45,240 bases of DNA, from NCBI GenBank assembly GCA_023437715.1, contig JAEZFK010000059.1, positions 1 through 45,240 on the forward strand, given 5' to 3'. A model generated the notes under the pieces. That model was given only the letters and a program-made list of their open reading frames with translations, searched no databases and was not told the DNA's origin. Source of the DNA: Bacillota bacterium (lineage in GTDB: Bacteria; Bacillota; Clostridia; Lachnospirales; Lachnospiraceae). The position numbers were made by a program, and so were the translations under genes. This document shows positions 22,407 to 29,464 of the stretch, one piece after another; position 1 is the first letter of the stretch, and every line of letters starts with the position of its first letter.

Positions 22407-24011
22407 ATGGAAAATAATAACGAAAAAAAAGATTACGTAATCCGTTTGGATAAAGCAAGAAAAAAAAGAAACAAGAATGATTATAAGAAGCTCCTGGTGG
22501 CTGGAGGCGCGGCAGTTCTCTGCGTGGCAGTGATCGCGGCGGCAGGTGCTGCCATAAAGAAGAATTCAGCCAAAGACGCGTCAGGCCTGGCTACGGCATC
22601 AGACGCCATTGCCCTGAAATCAGAAGATTCCCTCAATGGGGCAGCATTGGCCACAGATTCAGAGGCCCAGGCAGCAAAGGAAGCGGAAGAAAAAGAGAAG
22701 GTGGTGGCCTCCTATAAGAATCTGGGAATTGTCCAGGTATCCGGCTATTTAAATGTGAGAAAGGCTCCGGGGACAGAAGAAGACGTAATCGGAAAGCTCC
22801 AGGGGGACAGCGCCTGTGAGATCTTGGAAACAGTTGATGGCGGCTGGTATAAGATTTCTTCCGGCGGCATTGAAGGATATATTAATTCAGAATACGTTTT
22901 AACGGGAGACGAGGCGAAAACGAAAGCAAAGGATCTGGTAAAGCTGCGCGCCGTTGTCCAGACCGACAATTTAAACATCCGTAAAGAGGCATCTACAAGC
23001 GCTGACGTGGTAGGCCAGGCCCTGCTGAATGAACGGTACGAAGTGGTAGGCCAGGGCGACGGCTGGGTGCAGATTCCTACGGGATACTTATCTTCAGACT
23101 ATGTAAAGCTGGAATATGGGCTGAATGAGGCCAGGAAGCTGGACTTAAAGGCCATGGTCTTTAATCTGTATAAAAATATTGGAATTTCCGACGTGGATAA
23201 TTATTTAAACGTGAGAGAAGAGCCCAATGAAAACGGCAAAATCATAGGCAAAATGCCAAGCAAGGCGGCAGGCAATATTCTGAAAACCACCGATGACGGA
23301 TGGTATAAGATCCAGTCAGGAAACATTACCGGCTACGTGAAGTCAGATTATATTCTCACCGGCCAGGCGGCAAAGGATGAAGCCATGCAGGTGGCGGAGC
23401 TCATGGCCATCGTCAACACGGACATGCTCAATGCCAGGACAGAGCCTTCCACAGATGCAAAGATATGGACCCAGATATCCAACAATGAGAAGTATCCTGT
23501 GTTAAAGCAGATTGACGGCTGGATAGAGATCGAATTGGAGGAGGACAGCAGCGCTTTCGTATCCACAGATTTTGTGGATGTGCGTTATGCCCTGCCGGAG
23601 GCCATTAAATTCTCTCCATTGGAAGAAAAGGCCAATGCCCAGGCTTCCTTAAGGACTCAGATTGTAAACTACGCCCTGCAGTTTTTAGGAAATCCCTATG
23701 TATGGGGCGGCACCAGTCTGACCAAAGGGGCGGACTGTTCCGGGTTTACCATGTCGGTCTATAGCCATTTCGGCATCGGACTTCCCCATTATTCCGGTTC
23801 CCAGTCCGGTATGGGCAAGGCTGTGAAATCCAGCGAAATGAAGCCTGGAGACCTGCTTTTCTACGCCAGCAGCGGCGGAACCGTCAACCACGTTGCCATG
23901 TATATCGGCAACGGCCAGATCGTTCATGCGGCCAGCAAGCGGACCGGAATAAAAATATCAACATGGAATTACCGCACTCCCGTAAGAATTCGCAATATGC
24001 TGGGAGACTAA
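22407..24011 (+). CDS. exported cell-wall hydrolase: four SH3b domains and NlpC/P60
   Basis: A 534-residue protein with a polar start, one membrane span at about residues 30-52 and an Ala/Glu-rich spacer. Four bacterial SH3 domains follow, at about 100-165, 172-240, 255-325 and 330-400. Each has an N-x-R core (LNVRKAP, LNIRKEA, LNVREEP, LNARTEP). A C-terminal NlpC/P60 peptidase domain has catalytic C444 (GADCSGF), H495 (NHVAMY) and H507 (VHAASK). Such enzymes cut D-gamma-Glu-diaminopimelate bonds in peptidoglycan. The ATG at 22407 is preferred over 22383, since GGAGAG lies 10 bases ahead of it. Monocistronic, with its own promoter and terminator. Confidence 0.94.
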   Translation: MENNNEKKDYVIRLDKARKKRNKNDYKKLLVAGGAAVLCVAVIAAAGAAIKKNSAKDASGLATASDAIALKSEDSLNGAALATDSEAQAAKEAEEKEKVVASYKNLGIVQVSGYLNVRKAPGTEEDVIGKLQGDSACEILETVDGGWYKISSGGIEGYINSEYVLTGDEAKTKAKDLVKLRAVVQTDNLNIRKEASTSADVVGQALLNERYEVVGQGDGWVQIPTGYLSSDYVKLEYGLNEARKLDLKAMVFNLYKNIGISDVDNYLNVREEPNENGKIIGKMPSKAAGNILKTTDDGWYKIQSGNITGYVKSDYILTGQAAKDEAMQVAELMAIVNTDMLNARTEPSTDAKIWTQISNNEKYPVLKQIDGWIEIELEEDSSAFVSTDFVDVRYALPEAIKFSPLEEKANAQASLRTQIVNYALQFLGNPYVWGGTSLTKGADCSGFTMSVYSHFGIGLPHYSGSQSGMGKAVKSSEMKPGDLLFYASSGGTVNHVAMYIGNGQIVHAASKRTGIKISTWNYRTPVRIRNMLGD

Positions 24012-24020
24012 GAAAATGTT

Positions 24021-24069
24021 CCCGGACCGGGCGCTGATTGTAATTTTAATCAGGCCTGGACCGGGTTTT
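24021..24069 (+). terminator. rho-independent terminator of the SH3-NlpC gene
   Basis: A long hairpin from CCCGG (24021) to CCGGG (24065), with an inner CTGATT / AATCAG stem, one A-A mismatch and one bulge. TTTT follows. Confidence 0.85.
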
Positions 24070-24115
24070 CTATTTTCATGGCTTAGAAACGGCGGGAAGA
24101 GAAAAGGAGAAAATA

Positions 24116-24574
24116 ATGGGAGATTCACTTTTTTTGAAAGGCGATTCCGGAGAGGGAAAAACAACCCTTCTTTTTCAATGCCTGGAGCCCTGGCATAAAA
24201 CCATGGGAGGCTTTTATACCCAGCGTCTGGTAGACGGAGAGGGGAGAACTATGGCATTTCGCATGGTGCCGGCTTATGAGGAATGGGCTTCCCAGGCTCA
24301 GTATAAGAAAGGCCTCTCCAATATCTTTCTTGAACGGACAGAAATGGGGGTTCAAAAAGATCTTGAAGTTTTTGAAAGCACCGGCGTGGAGCTTCTCCGG
24401 TCTTCGGCAAATAAAAAGCTGTGCCTGATGGATGAAATCGGCGGCGTGGAGCTTTTTGCTCCGGGATTTATGAATGCGCTGCGAAGCTTCATGGAAGGGC
24501 CGGTTCCCTGCATCGGAGTCATAAAAAGCCGGAAAAACTTAAGGGCCATGGCTACAAGACTGAAAAAGGATTAA
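24116..24574 (+). CDS. THEP1-like nucleoside-triphosphatase
   Basis: A 152-residue P-loop protein. Walker A is GDSGEGKTT at residues 9-17, the GGFYTQR segment near 31 is typical of the THEP1/NTPase_1 family, and CLMDEIGGVELF near 102 provides the Walker B Asp and Glu. The family hydrolyses ATP and other NTPs in vitro; its cell role is unclear. At 152 residues it is shorter than common members, ending soon after the IGVIKSR segment, so the C-terminal strand and helix may be missing. GGAGAAAAT lies before the ATG. It stands alone, convergent with the aconitase gene. Confidence 0.8.
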   Translation: MGDSLFLKGDSGEGKTTLLFQCLEPWHKTMGGFYTQRLVDGEGRTMAFRMVPAYEEWASQAQYKKGLSNIFLERTEMGVQKDLEVFESTGVELLRSSANKKLCLMDEIGGVELFAPGFMNALRSFMEGPVPCIGVIKSRKNLRAMATRLKKD

Positions 24575-24578
24575 AAAA

Positions 24579-24623
24579 GCCCGGGAAAGAATTGAAAGCA
24601 AAATCGATTCTTTCCCGGGTTTT
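24579..24623. terminator. bidirectional terminator between the NTPase and aconitase genes
   Basis: CCCGGGAAAGAAT (24580-24592) pairs with ATTCTTTCCCGGG (24607-24619). A runs on the left and TTTT on the right let it work for both convergent genes. Confidence 0.93.
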
Positions 24624-26951
24624 CTATTCTGCGGAGCTTGCTGCTTTTTCCATTTTATCTTTATTATAGTTGATGAGACATCCTGCCTTTACGATGGCCC
24701 GTTCTTCCGGGGTCATGTCAGCGATGTGCAGGTTGATTTCGTGTATGGGATTTCCGTCCGTATTTTTGATGACATAGGCCGGGATGTGTTCCATATCTCC
24801 ATCCAGGGCTGCCCGGATGCCGGGAACATAGATGAAATCGCCCACTTCAAAATCCGGTTCCTCATCCAGCAGGAAAGGAAGCATTCCCCAGTTCATCACA
24901 TTGGAGCGGTAGCGCTTGGTGGCATATTCCTTTGCGATGTTTGCAAGTCCGCCCAGAACTCTCTGGCAGCTTGCAGCCTGTTCTCTGGCAGAGCCGTCTC
25001 CCGGTTTGACCGCATAGATCATGCTTCCGATTTCCGTCTCTCTGGCCTTTAAATCCGGCTGGTTCAAATAGGTACGAAGGGCTTTAAATGCCGCTTCCAG
25101 GTCTGCATCGGCCTCTAAGGGGCAGGAGCCGGCTCTTCTTGCCTCTTCCCACTGGTTGACTTTTTTCGAACGTTCCACGTATTCCGGATCTCTCCGGGAA
25201 AGGGTGAATTCCGCAAGGCCCAGAGGGTTGGAGCGGTAGGAAGAGGTTTCCCCTGAAGGGATCAGCTCATCGGTGGTTGTAACAGGGTCCATGATCTTGG
25301 AGCATACCCGTAAAAGGATGTTTTCCCCAAGAGCGCTCATGGCGGGCCAGTCCTTGATGTTGGGGCCGCTGATAACCTCTGCCTCCGCCTGAGCCTTTCC
25401 AAAGCCCTGATATACCCTTCTCTCATAGGAAGAGGGATCGAATTCATAGGCCGGAACCTGGTAATCCTCCACATAGCCTTCCGCAGAAGTAAGATATCCG
25501 CCGTTTGCAGCTGTCGCGGCGATGGAACGGGCGTCCATGAGAGCCACACAGGAAATCTGTCCGCTGCCCGGCTTGGAGCCTTCCCGGTTGGGGAAGTTTC
25601 TGGTGGTATGGCGGATGCTTAAAGCGTTGTTGGAAGGGGTATCCCCTGCTCCGAAGCAGGGGCCGCAGAATGCAGTCCTTACCGTAGCGCCTGCGGCCAT
25701 CAGCTCGGTGATTGCGCCCTTTTTCACCAGATCCATGTATACCGGCTGGGAGGAGGGATATACGGATAAATTGAAAATATCATTTCCGCAGTTTTTCCCT
25801 GTCAGGATGTGGGCAGCCATCATCACATTGTTGTAATTGCCGCCTGCACAGCCTGCGATTACTCCCTGCTGAACCATCAGCTTTCCGTCTGAAATCTTGT
25901 CGGTTAAGGATAAGCTGGCCTTGGAGCTTCCTAAAATATGTTCTGCTTCCTTTTCCACAGTCCTTAATATATCTGCCAGGTTATCATTGAGTTCATCAAT
26001 CTCATAGGTATTGCTTGGATGGAAAGGAAGTGCGATCATGGGCTTAACGGAGCTTAAATCCACGTGGACCACTCCGTCGTAATAAGCCACATCAGCCGGA
26101 TTCAGCTCCTTATAGGAATCCTCCCGGCCATGAAGCTTTAAGTATGCCTTTGTATCTTCATCGGTTCTCCAGATAGAAGAAAGGCAGGTGGTTTCCGTTG
26201 TCATGACGTCCACACCGTTTCTGTAATCCGTATCCATGGAAGCCACACCCGGTCCCACAAATTCCATGACCTTGTTTTTCACATAGCCGTTTTTAAATAC
26301 CGCTCCCACGATAGCAAGAGCCACGTCATGAGGGCCGACGGCAGGAGAGGGCTTTCCGGTGAGATAGATGGCAACTACTCCCGGATAGGCCACGTCATAA
26401 GTATCGCGAAGAAGCTGCTTTACCAGTTCTCCGCCTCCTTCTCCGATGGCCATGGTGCCTAAAGCGCCGTAACGGGTATGGCTGTCAGAGCCCAGAATCA
26501 TATTTCCGCAGCCTGCCATCATTTCACGCATGTACTGGTGAATGACCGCAATATGGGGCGGAACAAAGATGCCGCCGTATTTTTTCGCGGCGGAAAGGCC
26601 GAATACGTGGTCATCCTCATTAATGGTGCCTCCTACGGCACACAGGGAATTATGGCAGTTGGTCATAACGTATGGTATAGGAAACTCCGTAAGCCCTGAA
26701 GCACGGGCAGTCTGGATGATCCCCACAAATGTAATATCATGGGAAGCCATGGAATCAAAGCGCAGCTTTAAATGGTCCATATCCCCGGAGGTATTATGCT
26801 CTTTTAAAATGGAATAGGCGATGGTGCCCTTTCTGGCTTCCTCCTTATTCGCAGCTTTTCCCGTCAGGGCAGCTGCCTTTCCTGCTTCCTGCTCCGGAAT
26901 CAGCTGGGTTCCATGAATAAGGTAAGCCCCGCCATCGTACAATTTCACCAT
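24624..26951 (-). CDS. aconitase-family hydratase, in operon with citrate synthase
   Basis: A 775-residue protein of the aconitase superfamily. The three cluster cysteines can be placed: one in GVIAGCAGGNY near residue 366 and two in FCGPCFGAG near 430. The DSHT-containing GSDSHTRYGALGTMAIGEGG segment near 153-172 and the C-terminal swivel domain with YRSNVMNWGMLPF near 686 support the family. The first motif is CAGGN, not the CTNS of standard aconitases, and the length (775) is above the usual ~640-750. This points to the poorly studied hydratase branch that I believe includes E. coli YbhJ. Position 3 bases after citrate synthase makes citrate to isocitrate the likely reaction, as inference. 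Confidence 0.85.
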   Translation of the reverse strand: MVKLYDGGAYLIHGTQLIPEQEAGKAAALTGKAANKEEARKGTIAYSILKEHNTSGDMDHLKLRFDSMASHDITFVGIIQTARASGLTEFPIPYVMTNCHNSLCAVGGTINEDDHVFGLSAAKKYGGIFVPPHIAVIHQYMREMMAGCGNMILGSDSHTRYGALGTMAIGEGGGELVKQLLRDTYDVAYPGVVAIYLTGKPSPAVGPHDVALAIVGAVFKNGYVKNKVMEFVGPGVASMDTDYRNGVDVMTTETTCLSSIWRTDEDTKAYLKLHGREDSYKELNPADVAYYDGVVHVDLSSVKPMIALPFHPSNTYEIDELNDNLADILRTVEKEAEHILGSSKASLSLTDKISDGKLMVQQGVIAGCAGGNYNNVMMAAHILTGKNCGNDIFNLSVYPSSQPVYMDLVKKGAITELMAAGATVRTAFCGPCFGAGDTPSNNALSIRHTTRNFPNREGSKPGSGQISCVALMDARSIAATAANGGYLTSAEGYVEDYQVPAYEFDPSSYERRVYQGFGKAQAEAEVISGPNIKDWPAMSALGENILLRVCSKIMDPVTTTDELIPSGETSSYRSNPLGLAEFTLSRRDPEYVERSKKVNQWEEARRAGSCPLEADADLEAAFKALRTYLNQPDLKARETEIGSMIYAVKPGDGSAREQAASCQRVLGGLANIAKEYATKRYRSNVMNWGMLPFLLDEEPDFEVGDFIYVPGIRAALDGDMEHIPAYVIKNTDGNPIHEINLHIADMTPEERAIVKAGCLINYNKDKMEKAASSAE

Positions 26952-26954
26952 ATA

Positions 26955-28286
26955 CTATCTCTCCTCTCGTTTTTTATAGGGAACGGTTTCGCCCACATAT
27001 TTTGTTGCCGGACGCATGATTCTTCCGTCATAAAGCTTATTTTCGATGTTATGCGCCAGCCAGCCGGACATGCGTGAGCAGACGAATAAAGGCGTGTACA
27101 TGTCTTCCGGTATCTGTAACATATTATAAGCGAAGCCGCTGTAGAAGTCCACATTGTTCGACAGTGTTTTTCCGTTCCCGGCCAGGCAAGCTTTGGCAAC
27201 TTTTTCAAATTTTGTCAGGAATTCGTATTCATCCTCCCTGTGCTTCTGCTTTGCAAGCTTTTCGCAGCAGACCTTTAATAAATCCGCCCGGGGATCGGAA
27301 ACCGTATAAACCGCATGGCCCAGGCCATAGACCAGTCCAGAATTGTCATAAAATTCCTTTGCCAGTATTTTATGTATGACCTCCTTCATCTGGGCTTCCG
27401 TGGCCTTTATGCCGATCTCTGTTTCAATGGCCTTAATCATTTCACTGCACCGGATGTTGGCGCCGCCATGCTTTGGTCCCTTTAAGGAGCCGATGGAAGC
27501 TGAGATGGCGGAATAGATGTCGGTTCCGGTGGAGGAGATCACAACATTGGTAAAGGTGGAGTTGTTGCCGCCGCCGTGATCGGCATGGATCATCAGCATG
27601 GTGTCTAAAAGATCGGCCTCCTGCTCTGTGAAAGATCCGTCCCGGCGCAGCATGTAAAGAAGGTTTTCCGCCATGGAATATTCAGGCTTTGGATAGTGGA
27701 TGATAAGGCTTTCCCTGTCATAGTAATGAATCTTGCTCTGGTAAGCATAGGCGGCAAGGGTAGGAAGCTTTGCCAGGATATTGATCCCTTTCAGCAGCGT
27801 CTGGTAGGGATCTACATTGTCCGGGTCCTCGTCGTAGTCATACAGAGCCAGAATGCTCTGCTGAAGGCTGTTCATTAAATTGCGGGAAGGGGTGCGGAGC
27901 ATGTTCTTCTCCAGAAATTCATCGGGAAGAGGATATTGGCTGCTCAAAATCTTGGTAAATTCCGTAAGCTCCTTTTTGGAGGGGAGATAGCCGAAGAGGA
28001 GTAGGAATGAAGTTTCCTCAAAGCCGTACCGGGAATTTTGTTTTCCGTTTACAAGATCACTGATTTCAATGCCGCGGTAATAGAGCTTTCCCGGAACATT
28101 GACCTTTTTTCCGTCTTCAATCTCATATCCCACAACATCGGATACCCGGGTTAATCCCACTCTGACGCCGGTGCCGTCTTCATTGCGGAGCCCCTTTTTT
28201 ACATTGTACTCCTTGAATAAATTGTTTGGAATATCCGTCCAGTTTGAGGATTTACCAAAAGTTTGTGCGATGAAAAAGCTGTTCAT
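26955..28286 (-). CDS. citrate synthase
   Basis: A 443-residue citrate synthase that joins acetyl-CoA and oxaloacetate. The catalytic triad is visible: His in LMIHADHGGGNNS near residue 233, His in YGLGHAVYTVSDPR near 323, and Asp in SNNVDFYSGF near 381. The family fold is clear along the length (LYYRGIEISDL, GPKHGGAN). It is a type-II-like enzyme with a ~45-residue N-terminal extension. GGAGAG lies 8 bases before the start on the minus strand. With the adjacent hydratase it forms the opening of the oxidative branch toward 2-oxoglutarate and glutamate. No isocitrate dehydrogenase gene is in the window. Confidence 0.95.
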   Translation of the reverse strand: MNSFFIAQTFGKSSNWTDIPNNLFKEYNVKKGLRNEDGTGVRVGLTRVSDVVGYEIEDGKKVNVPGKLYYRGIEISDLVNGKQNSRYGFEETSFLLLFGYLPSKKELTEFTKILSSQYPLPDEFLEKNMLRTPSRNLMNSLQQSILALYDYDEDPDNVDPYQTLLKGINILAKLPTLAAYAYQSKIHYYDRESLIIHYPKPEYSMAENLLYMLRRDGSFTEQEADLLDTMLMIHADHGGGNNSTFTNVVISSTGTDIYSAISASIGSLKGPKHGGANIRCSEMIKAIETEIGIKATEAQMKEVIHKILAKEFYDNSGLVYGLGHAVYTVSDPRADLLKVCCEKLAKQKHREDEYEFLTKFEKVAKACLAGNGKTLSNNVDFYSGFAYNMLQIPEDMYTPLFVCSRMSGWLAHNIENKLYDGRIMRPATKYVGETVPYKKREER

Positions 28287-28332
28287 GCGATATTCTCTCC
28301 TTTTTTCCAGATTAAAAGCATCCCTTTACACA

Positions 28333-28367
28333 AAGGCAGCGCGAAAGGATTTCCCCGGCGCTGCCTT
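28333..28367 (-). promoter_or_regulatory. stem-loop in the citrate synthase leader
   Basis: A perfect 10-bp stem, AAGGCAGCGC with GCGCTGCCTT, around a 15-base loop, read on the minus strand. It lies between promoter and start codon. The following TTTGTGT is a weak U tail, so it could be an attenuator or simply a stabilising hairpin. Confidence 0.6.
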
Positions 28368-28404
28368 CATTGGCAATAGAATGTGACTTTTTTCGTTGTT
28401 TGGT

Positions 28405-28433
28405 AGTTTATCATGGAAAAGTATCTAAGTCAA
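28405..28433 (-). promoter_or_regulatory. promoter of the citrate synthase operon
   Basis: On the minus strand TTGACT (plus 28428-28433), a 17-base spacer and TAAACT (plus 28405-28410). The leader is about 115 bases long. Confidence 0.7.
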
Positions 28434-28436
28434 TAA

Positions 28437-28476
28437 CTTGTTATAATCACAACTAAAATATTGTGACCATAACAGG
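28437..28476. promoter_or_regulatory. imperfect 16-bp inverted repeat just upstream of the citrate synthase promoter
   Basis: CTTGTTATAATCACAA (28437-28452) is matched at 13 of 16 positions by the reverse complement of TTGTGACCATAACAGG (28461-28476), with an 8-base spacer. It begins 3 bases upstream of the -35 hexamer, a typical place for an activator or LysR-type regulator. No regulator gene is adjacent. Confidence 0.6.
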
Positions 28477-28579
28477 CGCGGTCCATGAAGAACGCCTTAT
28501 ATTTCTGATTTTCAGGCATATTTTCATGGATTTCTCCACATCATAAGGGAACGATCAAATTCGCAAAAGGAGGTTTCTT

Positions 28580-29392
28580 ATGACCAGAGAACATCAGTAC
28601 GATCAATATAATAATAGAAAGAACAGCCAGGACGAAGAACAGGATGACAGAAAAAACAGGTCTTCCAACGGAGAAAAGCCGGCGGAAAGCCTGGATGAAA
28701 AGAAGACGGAAAAGGACATTGAGCAGAAAGAGGATGAAAAGCTTGAGGAGTACGGCCAGATGACATTGGATGACAATGCCCACAAGCGGAAAATCCACTT
28801 AATATCCATTATCGGAGAGGTGGAAGGCCATGAAAATCTGTCCGGCAACAGCAAAGCCACGAAATACGATCACATTCTTCCAAAGCTTGCGGAAATCGAG
28901 GATGACGACTCCGTAGACGGGCTTCTTGTTCTTTTAAACACCTCGGGCGGGGATGTGGATGCAGGGCTTGCCATAGCGGAGATGATCGCTTCCTTAAGCA
29001 TACCCACGGTTTCCCTGGTCCTTGGAGGAAGCCATTCCATCGGCGTTCCTCTGGCCGTATGCACGGATTATTCCTTTATTGTGCCCACTGGAACCATGAT
29101 GATCCATCCGGTCCGGATGACGGGAATGGTCATCGGCGCTGCCCAGACCTACGAATATTTTGAAATGATTCAGGACAGGATTTTAAGCTTTGTTTCTAAC
29201 CATGCAAAAATTGCCTACGACCAGTTAAAACGCCTGATGCTGAATACGGAAATGCTCACCAGGGATTTGGGAACCGTCCTGGTAGGCGAGGAAACGGTAA
29301 AGGAAGGGCTCATTAATGAAGTGGGCGGAATTAAGGATGCCTTAAGAAAGCTTTATGAGATGATGGATGAGGCAGAGCCCAGGAAACGATAA
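28580..29392 (+). CDS. tepA: ClpP-like serine protease, TepA family
   Basis: A 270-residue ClpP-fold protease. The first ~60 residues are very polar and charged, probably disordered. The fold follows from IHLISIIGEVEGH near 72. The nucleophile serine is in LVLGGSHSIGVPLA near 148, and the general-base histidine in GTMMIHPVRMTG near 172. TepA of Bacillus is linked to degradation of signal peptides or to spore and export functions. As in Bacillus, it sits just upstream of the ftsK/spoIIIE gene, which supports the name. AGGAGG lies 8 bases before the ATG. A separate promoter drives ftsK, so the two need not be one transcript. Confidence 0.9.
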   Translation: MTREHQYDQYNNRKNSQDEEQDDRKNRSSNGEKPAESLDEKKTEKDIEQKEDEKLEEYGQMTLDDNAHKRKIHLISIIGEVEGHENLSGNSKATKYDHILPKLAEIEDDDSVDGLLVLLNTSGGDVDAGLAIAEMIASLSIPTVSLVLGGSHSIGVPLAVCTDYSFIVPTGTMMIHPVRMTGMVIGAAQTYEYFEMIQDRILSFVSNHAKIAYDQLKRLMLNTEMLTRDLGTVLVGEETVKEGLINEVGGIKDALRKLYEMMDEAEPRKR

Positions 29393-29406
29393 AATCTTTC
29401 TCCCCG

Positions 29407-29435
29407 TTGCAATTCTTCTGATTTTTTTGTATACT
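29407..29435 (+). promoter_or_regulatory. promoter of the ftsK-fhs-mur-priA operon
   Basis: TTGCAA (29407-29412), a 17-base spacer and TATACT (29430-29435), 30 bases before the GTG start of ftsK. No other clear promoter or terminator was seen between here and the window end. Confidence 0.75.
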
Positions 29436-29464
29436 GTTACCAATGGATAGAAGGGGGAAGAATT

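Noticed and set aside
28437..28476. Classical CRP/FNR or Rex site upstream of citrate synthase
   Set aside because: The TCACA and TGTGA halves face outward with a 12-base gap, opposite to CRP sites, and the 18-bp Rex palindrome spacing is not met.
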